From positions 39,742,001 to 39,806,000 of the forward strand of contig CM114272.1 in assembly GCA_050084515.1 (NCBI GenBank): a stretch of DNA of 64,000 bases, written 5' to 3'. Below are positions 23,205 through 34,699 of this stretch, in pieces; positions within the stretch are counted from its first letter, which is position 1, and each line of letters starts with the position of its first letter. Source of the stretch: Blasia pusilla (lineage: Eukaryota; Marchantiophyta; Marchantiopsida; Blasiales). The notes below the pieces were generated by a model. The model was given only the letters and a program-made list of their open reading frames with translations. It was not told the origin of the DNA and did not search any database. The position numbers and the translations under genes were made by a program.

Positions 23205-24653
23205 CAGTCAAAGTCTACACGCCTTCCACACAAAAAAATCCTGCACCATCCGATATGCGCTTTTCTTTCAACCACCCGCCACACGTCCTTATTTCACAAT
23301 CTGAATCTTCACAATTTCTTGGTGTCTGAGGTCTCCATCTGATGCGTGGTCCACAACATCTCTATAAAACTAGAACTCCGTATCATTTCCGTAGTTCGGT
23401 TCGGCGATCGAGGGTTCCCAGAGTTCGGTTTGGTGATCGAGATGTCTCGGACTATCCCAGCTCGATCTGGATATGCGTGACGAGGCTAGAAGTCTACTCC
23501 TTACTGGCACTCGGCAACCGAGAGGGACCAAAGAAAGTCGGGGTTCAAAATGAGAATGGTCGCACACCCATTTCAGTGTGAGATCCCACCCATGGACCCC
23601 TCACTATATCAACTTTATAAATCCATCTCTCCCATTTCTCTGGAGAATGATGCAATTTTTTTTCTTACATTTTGGTGTTTTCAACATGTTTTGCTTCATT
23701 TCATAGAGCGGGTGGTATGCGAATAATTAGTAGACCTGCTTAAAATTAATTGGACTAGTTAGCAAAAGGGTTTTATTGTAAAAAGTAGCAACGGGAAAAA
23801 AAAGGCTTTATTTTTAAAATTTTATACAACTTTTCATATATAGAAATTCTTATTGGTATGAGTTGTATCCGAAAGTGACCTAATAAAAATGGCATTTCTC
23901 TTATCTTATGACAAAACAACTTATAATTATCCATGGGAGAATACAAATGTTGAGAAGTAGATTCCAACATTCCGATCTTGGGATCTATCAATAGTCGCAG
24001 CAAAAGCATGATGGATAGGAAATCAAAATCTACAACATCTTAAGGTAATTAAGAAAGAGCCAGACTTTTTAAAATCAAAGGGATGGATGAGATGAAAATT
24101 TGATCGATCTTCGATAATTCTCCTTTTATAATCTCATAATCAACCATATGTGACATGAAGGCGCAAATGATCAATTGTGTCCTATTAGCTTTTCCTTTTC
24201 TCCCTTCATGTTTCTTAATAACATGCTTGTGCCCCACTCTTTACGAACAAAATGTGGTGGTAGTCCACAAAGTAAGCATGTATTCAAAAACTCAGTAGGA
24301 TAAATGTGAGACGTCCCATCATTTGAAATGGAATATGCACTAAGATAAATATGCTCCTATATATGAGGTATGGAAGGACGTAAGTATCTTAAAGGTAAAT
24401 TTCATATTTTAAAAATAATAAAAAATGAAAGAAAAATATTGAAATAAGGAAGTTACCTCTTTATGAAATGAAGACATCACTTTGATATTGATATGATCCA
24501 CAACTCTAGTTTTCAGTCATATAATAGTTGTATCTCTCATAAAGTTAATGTCATGCAATAGTTGATAGTTAATCTCATAGATTGTATTAATGAGATCGTT
24601 GGTCTTTTTTGTTATAGATAATTTTTTATCAAACAATTAAATCATAGCATCCT

Positions 24654-25140
24654 CAAGGTTGCACAAAAATAGATTTATACGTCCATGGAACAAACTTATC
24701 CAAAAAATTCCGAACATATCTATAGACATACCATTCTGCACCAGTACCACGTCTTATCCGCATCCCTACTGCAACCCTTGCCTACGTCTTGGCCGCGTCC
24801 TTCTGACTCCCTTTCATGCGGGTCAGACACAAACCCGCACAACCAACACCCAGCCCATGTAGACTAGACACAAGCCAGACATGGGCTCGATGAAGACTCA
24901 TGATCGATGCCTGCACTTTGCTTGCGGAGGGGCCCATATGAGCAAGATGTTGGCCAATAAAAATATTTTAAATAAAGGCCCTCCGCACCCCGCCCACAAG
25001 CTGCATACACCCGAATGCAGACCAAGAGGGTGCAGTGCAAGATCAAGTGTGGGATGTCAACAGTGAGGCTTGCATTGCTATGTTTGTCTCAAGGATGGAC
25101 AACAATCCGCAAACACGGACTTTGCCCTTGTGCAATCTTG
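24654..25140. mobile_element. hAT-like non-autonomous element, copy 4 (487 bp)
   Basis: Ends are CAAGGTTGCA and TGCAATCTTG. Flanking 8-mers are AGCATCCT (24646-24653) and ATCATCCT (25141-25148), a target duplication with one mismatch. The subterminal region contains ACACGGACTTTGCCC, like the copy at 33210. No coding potential. Confidence 0.7.
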
Positions 25141-25693
25141 ATCATCCTCCAATTCCTTATGTAAAGGAAGGCAACCCGGACTCTTCAATTAGGCATGGGG
25201 AGAATAGTTACTGCATCTAATGAAGAACATCATGGATTATAACGTATAGAAAATTTTGGTAGTTTTGAAATAACCAATGAATGCACATTCAAAAGAAATA
25301 AAGAAAGTATCATACCTTCCAAATTTGGGACTCTCATTGTTGTAATAAGTTTCATCATCCTATAGGAGCATAAAGGGGATCTCTTCTATGTGGCTTGCAC
25401 AATTTGCAGACGATCTGCATGATGAACATTTGAAAGGACTTGACGGAAATCTGTGCCAAAAATAATAAGCTCTCCACTTAGCATTTCAAATAACACGTGC
25501 CTAATCCATATAATTAAAAGAGGATGGGGTTTGAGGACCTCTTCCTCTTGTGATGACACGTATACATTTTTGCCTCCTTCCGTGATGACACATGTCTAAA
25601 TTAACATAACAAAAACAGTTGAACCTAAATTAATGAAGAAGATGCCTTTCTCACTGGTGATTTTCACCTGTGGATAGCACCAACACTGGCTAG
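25141..25693. other. Non-coding spacer
   Basis: A/T-rich spacer between the hAT-like element and the Helitron-like pair. No gene or repeat structure was recognised. Confidence 0.4.
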
Positions 25694-25904
25694 TCTATAT
25701 TATTATGGGACAGTGCCTTGGTGATCTGCAAATACCTCTCTACTTGACACGTGGCAACTAGGCAGCAAGAAAATATTTCACACGCTACGGGCAAGAAGAA
25801 AAAATTTGAGTTTATATGTAGCATCATTAATCTCTTCCCTTCACGAGCTATATAGTAGCTCTTCAAACACTTTTTTATTTCATGTGCATCGCACGGGCAC
25901 CTTA
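25694..25904 (+). mobile_element. Helitron-like element, outer copy
   Basis: It starts TCTATATTATTATGGGA and runs to GCATCGCACGGGCACCTTA, where the second copy interrupts it just before the expected CTAG terminus. It is about 80 percent similar to the copy at 25905-26120 by eye, sharing TTAATCTCTTCCCTTCACG and GCTCTTCAAACACTTTTTT. Non-coding. Confidence 0.6.
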
Positions 25905-26120
25905 TCTATATTATTATGGGAGAGTGCCTTCTTGATTAGCAAACACCTCTATGCTTGACACTTGGAAACTAGGCAGCAAGAAATTGTTTTGCATGCTATG
26001 GGCAGCAAGAAAACAAAATGAATTTATATGCAACATCATTAATCTCTTCCCTTCACGCGCTATACACTAGCTCTTCAAACACTTTTTTATTTTCCGCGCA
26101 TTGCACGGGCACCTTACTAG
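25905..26120 (+). mobile_element. Helitron-like element, inner copy (216 bp)
   Basis: 5' end TCTATATTATTATGGGA, 3' end CTAG, inserted exactly between A (25904) and T (26121). A short terminal hairpin (CCGCGC / GCACGG with one mismatch) lies about 10 bases before the CTAG end, as Helitron biology predicts. It encodes no protein, so it would depend on a helper in trans. Confidence 0.7.
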
Positions 26121-26520
26121 TTACTATTAGTAAGGATCTTACAAGTAACAAGATGTAATAAGTCAATTAAATTTTTTATCTTATAAAGCATGGAAGGAAG
26201 TGAGGAAAATAATATTCACTAGAAGCAAACTGTGGTTTTTCTGACTTGACTTAGAATCACTTATGCACAAAATGACTCAAAGTATAACTCTATTGGTTCA
26301 AACATTTTTTATGACTTGGAAAACCAAGTCAACCGCAACATAATGACTCAAATGGTATTAGAAATGACTCAGTCATATTGCTAGTCATATCTCATGATTC
26401 GTCCAGTAATTTGAGTCATTTTCAATACATAATATTAATAATATGAGTAGTTGAATCTAGTCATAAATAGGTATTAAACCTAATATCAAAACATCCATAA
26501 ATCATGTAATTTTTCAAAAA
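26121..26520. other. Non-coding spacer with TGACTCA-rich stretch
   Basis: Between 26240 and 26430 the words GACTCA, GACTTG and GAGTCAT recur several times. No gene seen. Confidence 0.35.
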
Positions 26521-28010
26521 GATGGGCCTCGGTGCGGAGAGCCCAAATCATCTTTTTCCCAAGGCATGCAAAATTAGGGTTTTAGGCTTGGTGAATTTTT
26601 TCAAGGTGAATGCATCTCCAAGGAAGGAGTCAGAAGTGGAAGATGGTTTCAGAGAAGGGTATTTTCTAATCAAAATAAGAAATGGCAAAGCAAGATCGGA
26701 ACCGTTCAAGTGGTTTAAGAGTGTATTATACCTATCCTTGCTGAGTTTCAGCTCCATCCAACAATGGGAGAAGGTTTGGAGGAAGAACCAATAGAAATTT
26801 AACAACAACAACAACAAGAATCCCTCGTGGAAGACCGTAGTTCTTCTTCTTGACGTTAGGTTTTGCAAGAACTTCGCCCCTAGTCATCCATAAGTCTTGA
26901 AAAGTTTCACAATGATGGGACTCCATGCCGAGAGCCCATGATATTTTTTTTGGAGGACTTTGAGGTTAGCTCACGGATTTTAAAATGCACAATGAAATAG
27001 GGAATCTGAATTTTTATCTCTTGTTGTGTGGCCACTTGGCAAGATCTAAACCGTCCATCATCTTCAAAAGCATGTTTTCCATCTCTCAGGAAAGTTTGAG
27101 GGCCATCTTTTATACCTATCCTTGCACAGTTTGAGCTTCATCTAACGATGGGAGAAGGTTTCAAGGTAGAACCAACAGAAATATTAACAACACCAATAAG
27201 AATCCCTTTTTGAAGACCGTAGTTTTGCCTCTTGGCGCAAGATTTTGACAAAACTTCACCCTTGGTCGATCATCCATAAATCTTGAGACTTTCAGGAAGA
27301 TGGGACTCGGTGACGAGATCCCTGTTAAATTTTTTCTTGAGGATTCCGGGCTTGGATGACGGATTTAAAAATATAGAATGAAATAAGGAATCTGAACTTT
27401 TATCTCTTGCTGTGTGGCCAATTGGCAAGATCTGAACCGTCCATCCTCTTCAAAAGCATATTTTTCATCAGCCAGCAAAGTTTGAGGGCCATCCAATGGT
27501 GGGAAGATACAATCCACAGGAGATGTCAACAAGAACGGTAACTCAACATCATAAGAGGGCACAAGTGGAGTGTTGGTCACTCGAAAAGCATGAAACTTTT
27601 CCTGGGCATATGAAATTAGAGTCTTAGGCTTGGAGAATGTTTTCAAGGTGAATGCACCTCCAAGAATGGAGTAAAAAATGGAAGATGGTTATGGTGAAAG
27701 GTATTTTTGAATTCAAATTGGAAATTGAAAAGCAAGATCGGAACCGTTCAAGTGGTTCAAGAGGGTGTTATACCTATCCTTGAAATTTTTGACCTCCATC
27801 CAACGGTGGGAGAAGTTTTCAAGGTAGAACCAACGGAAATATTAACAATACAAAGAAGAGTCTCTCTTGGAAGACTGTAGTTATGCCTCTCAGTGCAATA
27901 TTTTGGCGAAACTTCACCCCCGGTCATCCATAAATCTTGAAAATTTCCAGGAAGATGGGACTCGGTGCCAAGAGCCAAGATAAGTTTTTTCCCCGGGGTT
28001 TCAGTGCTTG
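26521..28010. repeat. Degenerate long tandem repeats, about three units
   Basis: Landmarks TATACCTATCCTTG, GGGAGAAG..TT, a glycine-poor AGACCGTAGTT block, CATCCATAAATCTTGA and GATGGGACTCGGTG recur in the same order at about 26729-26930, 27110-27315 and 27769-27970. Spacing differs (roughly 380 and 660 bases), so units have gained or lost internal sequence. Open frames here are shared by-products of the repeat. Origin is unknown; an old transposon is possible. Confidence 0.65.
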
Positions 28011-28184
28011 GAAGACCCACTAAAAAATGCAACATGAAATGTGGCAAATTGAATTCCGAACTCAACCCTAAAGTAAACCCTAGACCAAAATGTCAACCCT
28101 TAGAACTATCGTCTGCCCTAAACCCTAAACTAAACCCATAGTAGACTTACCATGGAACCTTCTGGCCTTTACCCAAAACCCTCC

Positions 28185-28455
28185 CTCCCTCCCTTTCTTT
28201 TTTCCTTCTATTTTCCTTTCTTCCTCCCTTCCATTTTTTCCTCTTCCTTCCACCCTTCATTTTTTCCCTTTTTTCCTTCTTTTTTCCTCCCTTCCTCCCT
28301 CCCTTCCTTTTCTCCCTTTTTTTCCCCTTCCTTTTTTCCCTTTTTCCTTCTTTTTTCCTCCCTTCCTTCCTTCCTTCCTTTTCTCCTTTTTTTCCCCTTC
28401 CTTCCTTTTTTCATTTTTCCTTTCCTTCTTTCTTCACTTCCTTCCTTCCTTCCCG
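28185..28455. repeat. Polypyrimidine (CCTTCCTTTTT) low-complexity tract
   Basis: About 270 bases of nearly pure C/T on the plus strand, built from imperfect CCTT, CCCTTTTT and TTCC units. The 160-residue plus-strand open frame and its minus-strand Arg/Lys/Glu-rich counterpart are artefacts of this composition. Confidence 0.9.
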
Positions 28456-28587
28456 CGGCTCTCACTCCTGCCCCTCGTTCGTTCCCGCGGCTCTCACTCT
28501 TCACGATACAACTGCGCCTCTTGCCCTCCTGCCCTCGGCCGCGACTCTCTCTCTATTTGTTCAATTTGGAACTGATTGCTGCGCCTC

Positions 28588-28740
28588 CTGCCCTCGGCCG
28601 CGACTCTCACTTTGTTCGTTCGAGCTACGTTTAGTGTTGCACCTCCTGCCTTCGGCCGCGACTCTCACTTTGTTCGTTCGAGCTACGTTTAGTGTTGCAC
28701 CTCCTGCCTTCTTGCCCTCGGGTGCGACTCTCACTCAAGC
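28588..28740. repeat. 58-bp tandem repeat
   Basis: GTTCGTTCGAGCTACGTTTA and neighbouring TGCACCTCCTGCC and CCGCGACTCTCAC recur with a 58-base period, almost without change, for about two and a half units. Looser relatives of GCCCGCGGCTCTCAC recur up to about 29390. Confidence 0.75.
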
Positions 28741-29696
28741 CGTTGGAGCTGCGCCTCTTGGATAATGGCTCTTACAATTCATTCCATGTTCTAGCTTCTT
28801 TAGGAAGACGTTTAGGACATTTGAGCTACTATAGGAAGACGACGTACTTTGAATGTTTGATTTCTAGCTGAGAGAGTAAGGCTGCCTGCGACTGTCATTC
28901 CTGCCTTCGTTGCTTCTCGCATTCAAGCTTCTGCCCGTGGCTCTCCCTCTTAGACTCAAGGTGCTTATTCTTTGTCACTGAAAAACACTCTATTTTATGT
29001 CTTTGAATGTCTATTTGAATGTGACATAATACACAACTGTCATTGAATGGACTTCTTTCTTATCGCTCACTATCGCCTTCAAGCTGTTGCGCCAAGGCGA
29101 CCCGTGGCCCTTTGTTGTTCATGGATTTCTGTCACTGAGTATACATTGGACTCGTCTCTTACTCTTGCCTTAGTCCGCGACTGTCACTTCGTTCAGGCTC
29201 TAGCTGCGCCACTCCTTTCGGGTTCTAGCTGCGCCACTCTTGGACGTTTGAGATGCTGTGACAAGGCTACCCGCTCTCACTCCATCTATTGCGCCAAGGC
29301 TGCCCGCGGCTGTCATTCCACCTTCCAAGGTCCTTCTCGCATTCGAGCTTCTGCATCAAGGCTGCCCGCGGCTATCACTCTCGCCTTTTAGATGCAAAAT
29401 CTGTCACTGATCCCTGCATTCATGTCTTAGCTTGGCTGATCAATTATCACATAGTACCCGACTCTCGGTTTCTCTTTGATGTTTGTCAGGGCTCACGAAA
29501 GGTTCGTTTGGTTTCAACAGCACGAGTGGGATTGATTGCTCAGAAACAATGCTTTTCTAAGTCTTACTGGAGCTGATTTACTTGAAATTAGCTCAAATGT
29601 CACTGAGTGTGACATTTGAGCTTCTCTCTCACTCTCACCTTCAATCTGCTACGCCAAGGTTGCCCGCGTCCCTTTGTTGATTCAAAATTTTCTATC
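28741..29696. other. Repeat-related non-coding region
   Basis: Phrases such as GCGCCAAGGCTGCCCGCGG recur loosely. The two open frames in this interval (29047-29391 and 29289-29576) share these repeated phrases and match no family that can be recognised. Confidence 0.4.
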
Positions 29697-29935
29697 ACCG
29701 ATTGAGAATTGGGCTCTTGTCTCTTATTCCTGCCTTCCTTCTCGCCTCGTCTCCTTCAACCTACTTGGCTAAGGCTGCTTGCGGCCCTTTTTTGATTCAA
29801 ATCTTTCTGTCACTGATTGAGAATTGGGCTCTTGTCTCTTGTCTCTTACTCTTTCCTTTTTTCTCACCTCATCTTCAACCTACTTGGCCAAGGTTGCCTG
29901 CGGCTCTTCACTGTTTTGATTGGGTATTTCCTTCA
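29697..29935. repeat. About 115-bp tandem duplication
   Basis: GATTGAGAATTGGGCTCTTG occurs at about 29700 and 29815, and CAACCTACTTGGC follows in each unit. The two units differ by small insertions and substitutions. Confidence 0.7.
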
Positions 29936-30307
29936 ATCTTCACTCCCACCCTCTTCCTTTTTGCCTTTGACTTGCTGCCCTACTTGGACGCGGCTTGAGA
30001 CTGGTATGGGTATAGAGAGAAGATGAAGTGCAGAAGGTACCATATGAGAGAAGGGAGACACTCTCATTTTCAGAGCCATAATATCTCTCCTTTGTGCAAG
30101 ATTTAACAAGTGGAGGTATTGTATAAGAAGTCGGGGAAGAGGAGTGGTTGGTGAGACAAAGGGACAGTGCACATATGGCCAGATTGGTACGTCTACATTT
30201 GAAATCTTTTGTTAGCCTTGTCTGAATTTTGAAAGTGTTGTCAGCATTGAAGGTTTTTACCGTTTTGTTATCTTCTTCACTTGTTATTTTTCAAGGTCAC
30301 GTGACTG

Positions 30308-30893
30308 CCATGCACCATATTGCAACACTCCCTGCAGACATCGCGGTGAAGATCGTCTACAACAGGGCTATTATGCACGATCATGAGTAGGAGTATTTTG
30401 TGTCTCTGAAGTTAGGAGGCCCTGCACGTGTTATTTTTCTCTGAGATGATTGATGTGGGGTCAGTATGATGGGAGGCTAGAGTCTATCAGATTTTACATT
30501 CGGTTGGGTGTTATCAACTTTGTGGTACTTCACATTTGCAATGATGTAAGCTTTCAGATTCACTCTTTTGGTGACGGGCTCTTCCATTTGGAACCCCGTC
30601 TGTGCAACTCAAGAGAGTTGTCCCTGATCGAAGCCATTCGCATGACATGCATTGACAGTAATATGTTTTTCTCCATAGAGAACCGTTGTCCTCAATTGAG
30701 TGCCTTTTGTACTACTAGCATTGACACGAGGCCTGGCACAACATGCTTAACCGTGGGCACATTGTGTGATGGCAACATTCTGCATGATCACACATTCCAT
30801 CCATGCTGTAGTGGTGATTGTGTATTGCCACCACAAGATAGGGCTCTCACATTGTGTGATGAGCCTAGTGGTTTCACCTTCAAGGGAGTGTAA
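30308..30893 (+). other. Unrecognised open frame of 147 codons with broken upstream extension
   Basis: An open frame at 30450-30893 encodes a Cys- and His-containing protein (DHTFHPCCSGDCVLPP near its end) that is not recognised. Upstream, 30308-30440 also reads as plausible protein (HHIATLPADIAVKIVYN) but holds two stops and another frame. It may be a gene remnant or chance; there is no clear start context or introns. Confidence 0.25.
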
Positions 30894-32089
30894 TTTTGTA
30901 GATTAACTCAAAATAGGCTTAGTCCAGACACACTCATAAATTGGACACTATGATTATGAACTCAAAGCAGATGTGATGCTAATTTATGGACAAGTAAGGG
31001 AATGACATTAGAAATGCATGATGAATAGATACTTCAAGGTGTTCTAATGAAAACGGTGTTCACATTTTCGTGTTTTGTTATTGTACACCTCTCAAACACC
31101 TGAAACGCACCTAATCCGAGGGTCTTGCAATTGTGAGCACAAGGCATTTTGTCGGGGGTTTCCACGAAGAAAAATAGACAGGTTTGATGTAAACTATTAA
31201 AATGAAATGGCAAACAATACGAAAACAAATTGGCGCATTCTGAGGTTACACTGCAGATAAGAATTTAAATAGTTTCTCACAAGAAACATGTGACATGAAG
31301 ATACAATCAATCAATAAGATGATAGATGTAAGTTTTGTGTGCACAATAACTAATTTAGGGTACTTCTTGTGATTTTTTCTTGGTGATATTGTCACGGATT
31401 CGCACTAGAATTTGGTCATTGACATAGGTCCCACATTTTCAGGTGCTTCGCCATATTATTCACGTTCAAATGTATATTATAGATTACGTGATTTTTCCTT
31501 GTAATCGATACTATTATTCATGCACAATTCATTACTAGTGATGTAGTCTTTCCCCCGGCCTCTTTCTTCCATGAGCTTTGTCTAAGTCTTGCACTACAAT
31601 TAACTTTTATTCTGGTTTGTATACAAAAACCTTTGAGGAGAGTCAAAGAATGGCGTGCGCGAAGCTACAGGCCAAGAAAACCCCAAGGTGAGTTGTTTAG
31701 AGCCATAAAGTGCACTCCAGATTCACCAGAAGGCAACCCATATTTGTGCAATCTATGAGGATGGGGAGGAGTTGGTTGTTCACGACAGGCCTTGTGCCAG
31801 ACATTTCCACGCAATTGCAGAATCAGCCGGGGCTATAGAAAATGCTTGTACTTGGGTAGAATTTGGTCAAAAAAGACTTCTTGCAACCCGTCGGATTCCT
31901 ATGCATTGCACAAAAAAGACATTTGATCCTAATTTTTTTTGCATCCTGTCGGAATCCGACAAGTTGCAGACCCATGCAACTTGTCAATTCTGAGAGACTG
32001 CTTAACCTCTAAGGTTTGAAATCTCTCGGATTCTGATGGGTTGCAACCTTACATTTCGACCACTTTTTTTGCAACAATTTCTACATGTG
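30894..32089. other. Non-coding region with possible exon-like fragment
   Basis: No gene is supported. Around 31690-31840 the plus strand reads CTPDSPEGNPYLCNL, then in another frame DGEELVVHDRPCARHFHAIA, which looks protein-like but is broken. From 31880 a near-palindromic motif family starts (see separate entry). Confidence 0.3.
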
Positions 32090-32770
32090 AGCTGGAAAGG
32101 AGAAAATGTTGAGCTCACTTGCGGCTAAAAGTTTCCCCATTGCCTCATACATATTTTCCACCAACTGAGCGAGGAACACAACTCTTTATATTTCCCCTCA
32201 ATTACATGCTTCCTCCACCACACATGAAGCTCTTCTTGTCACTCCATGGCTTGTTTCAAGGTTTTGCTATCCTTGCAACGTTGTAGTAGAGCAATATGCT
32301 CTGTTTTCTTATTCTCCTTGATGCAAGATTTGGTGTAGCGAGTCACGAACCGTTGCTAATAGAAAGCATTCGACTTTTCCTTTTGCTGCTGAACTTCGCC
32401 TCCCCACAACACCTCGCGAACAGAAATCCATCCTGATTCTGCATTGTCCGCCATTAACCCATAAATTTCACGGGGTGGCCTTTTGTTTTCCTTCACCAGC
32501 ACATCTTCAAGCTGCCAACGTCCTCAGCCTTAACCTCACAAACAAAGATGGTTTTGAGTCCCTTCTGCACATGGTCGTAAACGTGAGCACCCATGGTCAA
32601 CCATCTATTTAAAACCCTTGAGAAAATATGAAAGCTTACCTAGCTCCCAAAGAGATCTTCTCCTTCCCTCATTCTATCAATAAGATCAGGGCCATTGGAC
32701 GACCATGTAATAGATATTTTGAAGACATAACCTTTGGATCCCTTGCCTCCATAGGACAAGGGAAAAACTG
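32090..32770 (-). pseudogene. Remnant of an unrecognised protein-coding gene
   Basis: Minus-strand translation gives long protein-like stretches in changing frames: YGGKGSKGYVFKISITWSSN, LIDRMREGEDLFGS, then after a possible GTAAGC-AG intron GAHVYDHVQKGLKTIFVCEV, then REIYGLMADNAESGWISVRE, KENKKTEHIALLQRCKDSK and LVENMYEAMGKLLAASELN. At least two frameshifts and a stop separate them. No family is recognised. The pieces run in a single direction with sensible composition, so a decayed gene or transposon gene is likely. Confidence 0.4.
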
Positions 32771-33209
32771 ATTTGAGGATAAAGTCAAGTGGAAACTTTA
32801 TTTAGCATGTGTTGACCCAAGATTTATGGAGCTTAGTGAAATATAAGTCAAATGTGAAATAATTTTAGTAAGTTGACCCTTGGTTGAAGGGATTAGTGGA
32901 GTGGGATAAAACAAAAGACTTTGACTTTTGAAGAAGGTTAAAATAGAGTCATGTTTACCTATGTGCGAGATATCATAATTACCATTGATCTTCACCGACC
33001 ATCTACGGTTCAACCACCGTTCTCTATTTGACAACTTTCAACTACTACTCGTCGCTACTTTAGTATTGTCGACAGATGTGGTTGAGTTTTGAGTTTTTCC
33101 TACTATGCATAGTGCTCGATAGCCGCTTGGAGGTTGGTATTCTGGCAAAATACAGGAAGAGAGTAGAGTCTCGCTTCTAAAAAAAGGGCAAAATCCGCTC
33201 CCTCTCTTC
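32771..33209. other. Non-coding spacer
   Basis: A/T-rich spacer before the hAT-like element. Nothing recognised. Confidence 0.4.
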
Positions 33210-33847
33210 CAAGGTTGCACGAAAATGGACAAGTTTGTCCACGGGACAGATATGCCCGGCCCGCAATAGAGCCCGCAATAGAGCCTTCCCGGAGCCTGCT
33301 CGAAGCTCGCCGCGTAGACCAAGGTTGACGGAGCCTGCAACCACGCCCGCAAGGCGGCCTTGGCCCCCATTGGGCGGGCTCAAGCCAGCATGGTTGGTTG
33401 GGGACGAGCTAGGCCGCGATCAGCCGGCCATGTGGGCAGAAGCTTGGCATTAAAAAATGTCGATCATCGTACGAGCGTGGCGAGTTTCTTTGACGGATCC
33501 CTCCAAAGACATTACTAAAGTTCGTTGTCAAAAGACTTGAGGGCCGCCGGGGGGGCGGACATGGAGGTGGAAAACTCCGAATTAGCCGGTGGATACGCGG
33601 ACCCTGTGCGGGCCCCTAGCCTGCGACCAGCCCACCATGCAGGCCCTGCGCGGGCCTGAGCCCGCCCAATGGGGGCCAAGCCCGCCCTGCGGGCCTAGTT
33701 GCGAGCCACGCAACGGGTGCGGGCTCCGTCAGCACGAGTCTACGCGGTAGGCTCAACGCGGGCTTAAGTGTGGGCCGCGAGTATTCGGGCCCGCACGGAC
33801 ATGTCCATCCATAGGACGAACACAGACTTTGTCCGCCTGCAACCTTG
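33210..33847. mobile_element. hAT-like non-autonomous element, copy 2 (638 bp)
   Basis: Perfect 10-bp terminal inverted repeats CAAGGTTGCA / TGCAACCTTG and a perfect 8-bp target duplication CTCTCTTC at 33202-33209 and 33848-33855. The right end holds CGGACATGTCC, also found near the ends of copy 1. The interior is GC-rich with recurring GCCCGC words but less repeated than in copy 1. No transposase. Confidence 0.9.
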
Positions 33848-34699
33848 CTCTCTTCAAAACTTCCTTCTAGTTCTTAATATTCTACTCTACTTGAAATGCA
33901 AGAAATATTTAAAAGAGAGTAACAAGTGAACCAAGTTGGGGAAAAAACTAACCTCATTTTTCAAACCACGATGTGAAGATAGAAATGTGGAGACCACTTC
34001 AAACATGCTTAAATCACTCTCTATGTAAGCTAGATTTACTCAAGCAAGAGAATATATTATTATTGCACTACCATCTGGAGAGAAGTTTACCACAGAAAAA
34101 CTATTGTCACAACAATCACATGTGCTAAAAAATACTCAGAACATGGGATCAATAGAAGGTAATGAATCCTCATATCTGAAAATACAAGTGATTATAGTGC
34201 ACTTAAGGAGTGAAGGGTCAAACTTCTCAATAGATGAAAAGATTAAGGACTCTTAATTCGTGACTCCCATCATCATTCCCAACACTCTTTCAGAATTCAA
34301 GAACCAGTCTTGATAGTCTTGGAGATAAAGGAATTCAAAGAGAGGAGAGGTGATTTGCTGATAGGCTTACTCACAGACTCCATTATTACTCCATTCTAGT
34401 TTGTCAAAATCCTGCATGCTATAAGAAATGAATACTAAAGATGGACTTGAACTTGGAGGAGAGGGTACACAAAGTAGTAAAGAAATAGTTTGGATGTGAG
34501 GTTGGTACAAAATAGAGGATTACAATTTTTCCAAGAATGACTCAAAAGATTTGTTAGGTTGATGGGCATTTGGAAACTGTGGTTAAACACAAATGTCAGA
34601 AGTGAAGGAAGCCAACACGATGAAGGAAACGAGAACTCGTTCAGGGAGTTGCGTAATATCATTTGAGAAAAATGGAAATAAATTGTGATACATGACAGA
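33848..34699. other. Non-coding spacer
   Basis: No gene or repeat family was recognised in this A/T-rich stretch. Confidence 0.35.

Larger units (their letters stand above)
19842..24653. other. Long intergenic region downstream of GMD
   Basis: About 4.8 kb with no recognised gene. Visible structure is a short tandem duplication at 20899-20952, a diverged direct repeat at 21573-21801, a 20-bp perfect inverted repeat at 22818-23204, and A/T-rich sequence from about 23640 to 24650. The first 200-300 bases should contain the GMD 3'UTR. Confidence 0.5.

Noticed and set aside
28152-28634. 160-codon plus-strand frame and 98-codon Arg/Lys/Glu-rich minus-strand frame
   Set aside because: Both come from a C/T-rich low-complexity tract and have no domain or codon structure.
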